This document shows, piece after piece, positions 61,516-64,000 of a DNA stretch of 64,000 bases. The translations under genes and the position numbers were made by a program. Each line of letters begins with the position of its first letter. Positions within the stretch are counted from its first letter, which is position 1. This stretch comes from JAWODU01 sp046483125. Lineage in GTDB: Bacteria > Verrucomicrobiota > Kiritimatiellia > UBA8416 > JAWODU01. The stretch lies in NCBI GenBank assembly GCA_046483125.1, contig JAWODU010000085.1, positions 3,879-67,878 of the forward strand, read 5' to 3'. The notes below the pieces were generated by a model. That model did no database searches. It saw nothing but the letters and a program-made list of their open reading frames with translations, and was not told the DNA's origin.

Positions 61516-62718
61516 ATGCCCCGCACACGCAAGAAAACAAAAATGCAAACATGGCCGAAGATACGTAAGAGAAAGACAAAAGTCAAGGGCACCGTCTACT
61601 CCTACTGGGTTGTGGATCTCGGCATTGTAGACGGCAAACGGAAGTTCGTCCGGAAGGATGATCAGGGCAAGCCCTTTCGGAACAAGAAGCACGCAGAACG
61701 ATATGCAAACAAGAAACGGATAGAACGTAATAAGCTCGGCCATGATGCTCTCCGCCTCACGGAAGCAGACAAGAAAGATGCAGCCAAGGCGCTCCGGGTC
61801 CTGAACAACAAAGCTTCATTAGAAGACGCTGCCAATTTCTATATTAGGCATACGGCGCCTGCTGGAGGAGCTCTGACAGTCAAAGAAATGTACGAATACT
61901 ATCTTCAGCGCAAGATAACAGCAGGTCTTTCTGAAAGTCATTTAGCCAGCTTACGAACACGCGTAGGCAAATTTGCAAAAGACTTTGGCTCTCACCAGCT
62001 TCATGACCTGACAACATTTGAAATAGAACACTGGCTTGACAGCAACGGCTTCAAAGGCGCCAATAGAAACAACTACAAGAATTATCTCAGCGGCTTTTTC
62101 AATTATGCGGTTCACTCAAATCATCTACTACTCAACCCTGTCGACGGCGTATTACGATCAAGAACCAAATCAAGAAAACAACCTCCACGCATCTTCTCTG
62201 TCTCTGAAGTAAACACTATACTCACTACAGCTTCTGAATATGAACCAGAGATGGTACCATATTTTGCTATAGGTATTTTCGCTGGCCTCAGACCCATGGC
62301 TGAACTCAGAATTCTTGATTGGAAAAACATTAATTGGAACACGAAGGAAATTTTTGTGTATTCTACAAAAACAGATGAAGTCCGCTACGTAGACTTGAGC
62401 GATAATCTTGTTTCATGGCTTCTCCCCTACCGCAGAAATAAGGGCTCAATTTATTATTCACGAAAAGCTTTCAACAAGGTTATAGAGAAATCCGACCTTG
62501 AATGGGGTATTGATGCAATGCGACATACTTTTGCATCTTTCTATTTGGCACAACATAACAATGTAAATGCCACGCTTCTTCAAATGGGGCACCGGGGAAA
62601 CCAGACGCTCTTTGCACATTACAGATCAGCCGTCTCCAAGAGGAACGCCGAACAGTTCTGGTCAATCCTGCCTGACAATAAGTCAAAGGTTATCAAGTTT
62701 GAGAAAGCGGCAGGCTGA
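61516..62718 (+). CDS. Tyrosine recombinase / phage-type integrase
   Basis: A 400-residue site-specific recombinase. It has a basic N-terminus, a SAM-like core-binding domain (about 118-205) and a catalytic domain with the first Arg in GIFAGLRPMAELRIL (about 255), the second in DAMRHTFASFY (about 337) and the Tyr nucleophile in LFAHYRSAV (about 368). Where most members have His in HxxR this one has Asp (DAMR). It resembles integrases frequent in Verrucomicrobiota. Codon use is clearly more AT-rich than in the preceding genes. It lies 109 bases from the 5-prime end of the tRNA gene and probably marks one edge of an integrated island. Confidence 0.88.
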   Translation: MPRTRKKTKMQTWPKIRKRKTKVKGTVYSYWVVDLGIVDGKRKFVRKDDQGKPFRNKKHAERYANKKRIERNKLGHDALRLTEADKKDAAKALRVLNNKASLEDAANFYIRHTAPAGGALTVKEMYEYYLQRKITAGLSESHLASLRTRVGKFAKDFGSHQLHDLTTFEIEHWLDSNGFKGANRNNYKNYLSGFFNYAVHSNHLLLNPVDGVLRSRTKSRKQPPRIFSVSEVNTILTTASEYEPEMVPYFAIGIFAGLRPMAELRILDWKNINWNTKEIFVYSTKTDEVRYVDLSDNLVSWLLPYRRNKGSIYYSRKAFNKVIEKSDLEWGIDAMRHTFASFYLAQHNNVNATLLQMGHRGNQTLFAHYRSAVSKRNAEQFWSILPDNKSKVIKFEKAAG

Positions 62719-63170
62719 ATGGCTGGAGGGGGTTGCGGATCACCTTTCCGTACAACTCAGGGTCCATGTCGTAAATCCGCTTCACCTCGGAGAACCACCA
62801 GTCTCCGGCGGGAGTAGGTAGACATAAGGTATCCATCCTGCCGGAGCCATCACGATACGATACAACCGCCAGCACTCCGAAGCAACTGCCTGAGTTGCTC
62901 TTCAGGAGGAGCACTGGCAGTCAAATAACGCATTATATCGGCTCTGTATTTGAGATTGGACAGCATATTCCTAGTATGCGGCGTCATCCGTTTCCGCGCC
63001 TCATGAATAGCCGCCTGAAGAAGATTCGTGTCCGCCGAAGTGGATAGCGCCCACAAGGCGCCAGTCCTCAGAACATCGTCATCGCCCTTGATCTGCTGAA
63101 ACATGTACTCCACGTCGTTGGTGATACAATAGCTTGCAACACCTGCCGTCCCTGACAGTAAAGCCTTCCA
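62693..63170 (-). pseudogene. Decayed gene fragment with HEAT-like stretch
   Basis: On the minus strand one frame reads NDVEYMFQQIKGDDDVLRTGALWALSTS and on to RADIMRYLTASAPPEEQLRQ, resembling an alpha-helical HEAT-type repeat; a second frame from about 62900 gives VVSYRDGSGRMDTL ... AGDWWFSEVKRIYDMDPELYG. The two are out of phase, so a frameshift or junction separates them. No start belongs to it, the end overlaps the integrase stop by 26 bases, and the N-terminus joins the beta-helix remnant. Original function is unknown. Confidence 0.5.
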
Positions 63171-63634
63171 GAACCGCGTACTCTCCGATATAGGCACCGC
63201 GAACATCCCGAGAGGTGCTTCCGGCTATTGACGTATAATCCGGGCCGTTGACACTGCGCAACGGTAACCGGATTGGTAATCGCCACACGGTTCCCGGTCT
63301 GACCGATACGAACCGTCGTGCTTCCGCTGGAGTAAGTGCCGTTTGTCACAAGGACCACGCCGCCTGCATAGTTATTCGCGTCTATCGCCTCCTGAATGCC
63401 GCCAGCGGCAGTCGCCCACGTAGTGTACGGTGGCACATTACCGCCTGCAGGCGATACGTAATTTGTATAGGATGTTACTACGTTCACTCCGAGCGCGGCA
63501 GACTGCTTACTGCCGTCGGCAAGCCATGCGGTAAGAACTGCATGGTATGTGCCCGGGGTGGCAAGTGTTGTCAGGCTGTCTTCTGCGGGTTTGTCGGCGG
63601 GGGCAAAGGAACCAGTGCGGCTTTTAATCAACAA
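63150..63634 (-). pseudogene. Frameshifted remnant of a right-handed beta-helix surface protein
   Basis: The frame GTYHAVLTAWLADGS ... SYTNYVSPAGGNVPPYTTWATAA, then IQEAIDANNYAGGVVLVTNGTY, is the typical start of large autotransporter-like or PEP-CTERM-associated beta-helix proteins abundant in Kiritimatiellota and Verrucomicrobiota. Near 63265 the homology moves to another frame (SVNGPDYTSIAGSTSRDVRGAY, then VLEGFTVRDG), showing a frameshift. Both ends are missing. It lies next to a transposase start, so insertion or deletion probably destroyed it. Confidence 0.7.
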
Positions 63635-63652
63635 TGGAGAATATCAACAACC

Positions 63653-64000
63653 ATGAACCCATCCAGCATTTCCCTTCCCTTCGCCTGGCCCGATACGGTC
63701 CGCACTGCGGTATTGCATGCCTGTTCGCTGGCGCATTACGCCATTGTGTATACCAGAAGCTGGTGCGCGGACAGTCGTCTCCAGCGTGTCAGGCTGGCCG
63801 GCAGGCTCGACCGTGCGCGCAATGAGATCGCTCTGCTCAGGGAAGAAATCCGGATCAAAGGTGCCAGAATGCGGAAGATCCCCGCACGTCACCGGCCGTT
63901 CTATCATCCAGCCGAACGTATGGCCATTCTGGAAATGAAAGCAGTGCGCGGATGGAATCTGCGTCAGACGGCTGAAGCTTTTCTCCTCGAGCCGGAAACC
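63653..64000 (+). CDS. DDE transposase (IS3/IS481-like), N-terminal part cut by window edge
   Basis: An open frame of 116 codons from ATG 63653 to the window end. The region RLDRARNEIALLREEIRIKGARM, ARHRPFYHPAERMAILEMKAVRGWNLRQTAEAFLLEPET corresponds to the helix-turn-helix front part of a common transposase family (leucine-rich helix, then an HTH that starts with PAERMAILEM) whose DDE catalytic core would lie beyond the edge. It is oriented away from the decayed genes. Family assignment is from memory of this motif; the insertion-sequence ends cannot be seen. Confidence 0.7.
   Translation, partial: MNPSSISLPFAWPDTVRTAVLHACSLAHYAIVYTRSWCADSRLQRVRLAGRLDRARNEIALLREEIRIKGARMRKIPARHRPFYHPAERMAILEMKAVRGWNLRQTAEAFLLEPET

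Overview
The window reads as a chromosomal segment of a Gram-negative bacterium of the PVC superphylum, most likely Kiritimatiellota or a close relative within Verrucomicrobiota. The inference rests on gene families rather than a marker gene: a Minf_1886-family protein, a DUF1844 protein, an integrase of the type common in that group, a remnant of a YVSPAGG-type right-handed beta-helix protein, outer-membrane barrels, and an ECF sigma factor beside a zf-HC2/von Willebrand fusion. There is no rRNA; there is one tRNA (Met, CAU).

Layout. 1-1,943: edge of a sodium symporter, a zinc-ribbon membrane protein and a winged-helix regulator. 2,591-8,429: the cell-shape cluster mreB-mreC-mreD-PBP2-rodA. 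8,968-10,231: small proteins and ribosomal protein L28. 10,768-19,730: secreted ankyrin/MORN protein, leuS, a 46-residue membrane peptide, a beta-barrel, a HIT hydrolase, Minf_1886 and a double M16 peptidase. 20,043-31,676: DUF1844, DUF4190 and DUF2752 proteins facing a 2,191-residue internally duplicated envelope protein, which lies downstream of a zf-HC2/YfbK-type vWA protein and an ECF sigma factor. 31,997-44,421: a COG3044 ATPase, a PLP enzyme coupled to a large GT-C-like membrane protein and a GT9 transferase, converging on an exopolysaccharide export set (barrel, Wzc-like kinase, Wza-like protein, TPR-like protein). 44,590-54,129: RNase HIII and a trp operon (trpE-G-D-[trpC remnant]-PAS/REC-trpF-B-A-M29 aminopeptidase). 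54,528-61,406: YggT, TatD, Ca/Na exchanger, PhnP-like hydrolase, membrane pyrophosphatase, histone-deacetylase-like enzyme and tRNA-Met. 61,516-64,000: a more AT-rich island edge with an integrase, decayed genes and the start of a transposase.

The most unusual content lies between genes. Several intergenic regions hold modular repeat mosaics in a recurring order: a GATGACGGA-type word array, a GATTAAGATTGGG-type array, a GACAGGAT word, then a roughly 320-base nested-palindrome element. Two near-complete copies of that last element, 10 kb apart and inverted, have different but equally perfect inner stems, which points to conserved structure rather than conserved sequence. A second family, with a TCCGCCGCGGCGGA core, includes two near-identical copies of about 290 bases in inverted orientation, forming the upstream regions of the DUF1844 gene and of the giant gene.

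Other points of note: trpC survives only as its last 45 or so codons, and several genes carry sigma-70-like promoters whose -10 box sits only 6-11 bases before the start codon, suggesting leaderless mRNAs. All functional assignments come from motif and family recognition by eye; no database search was run.
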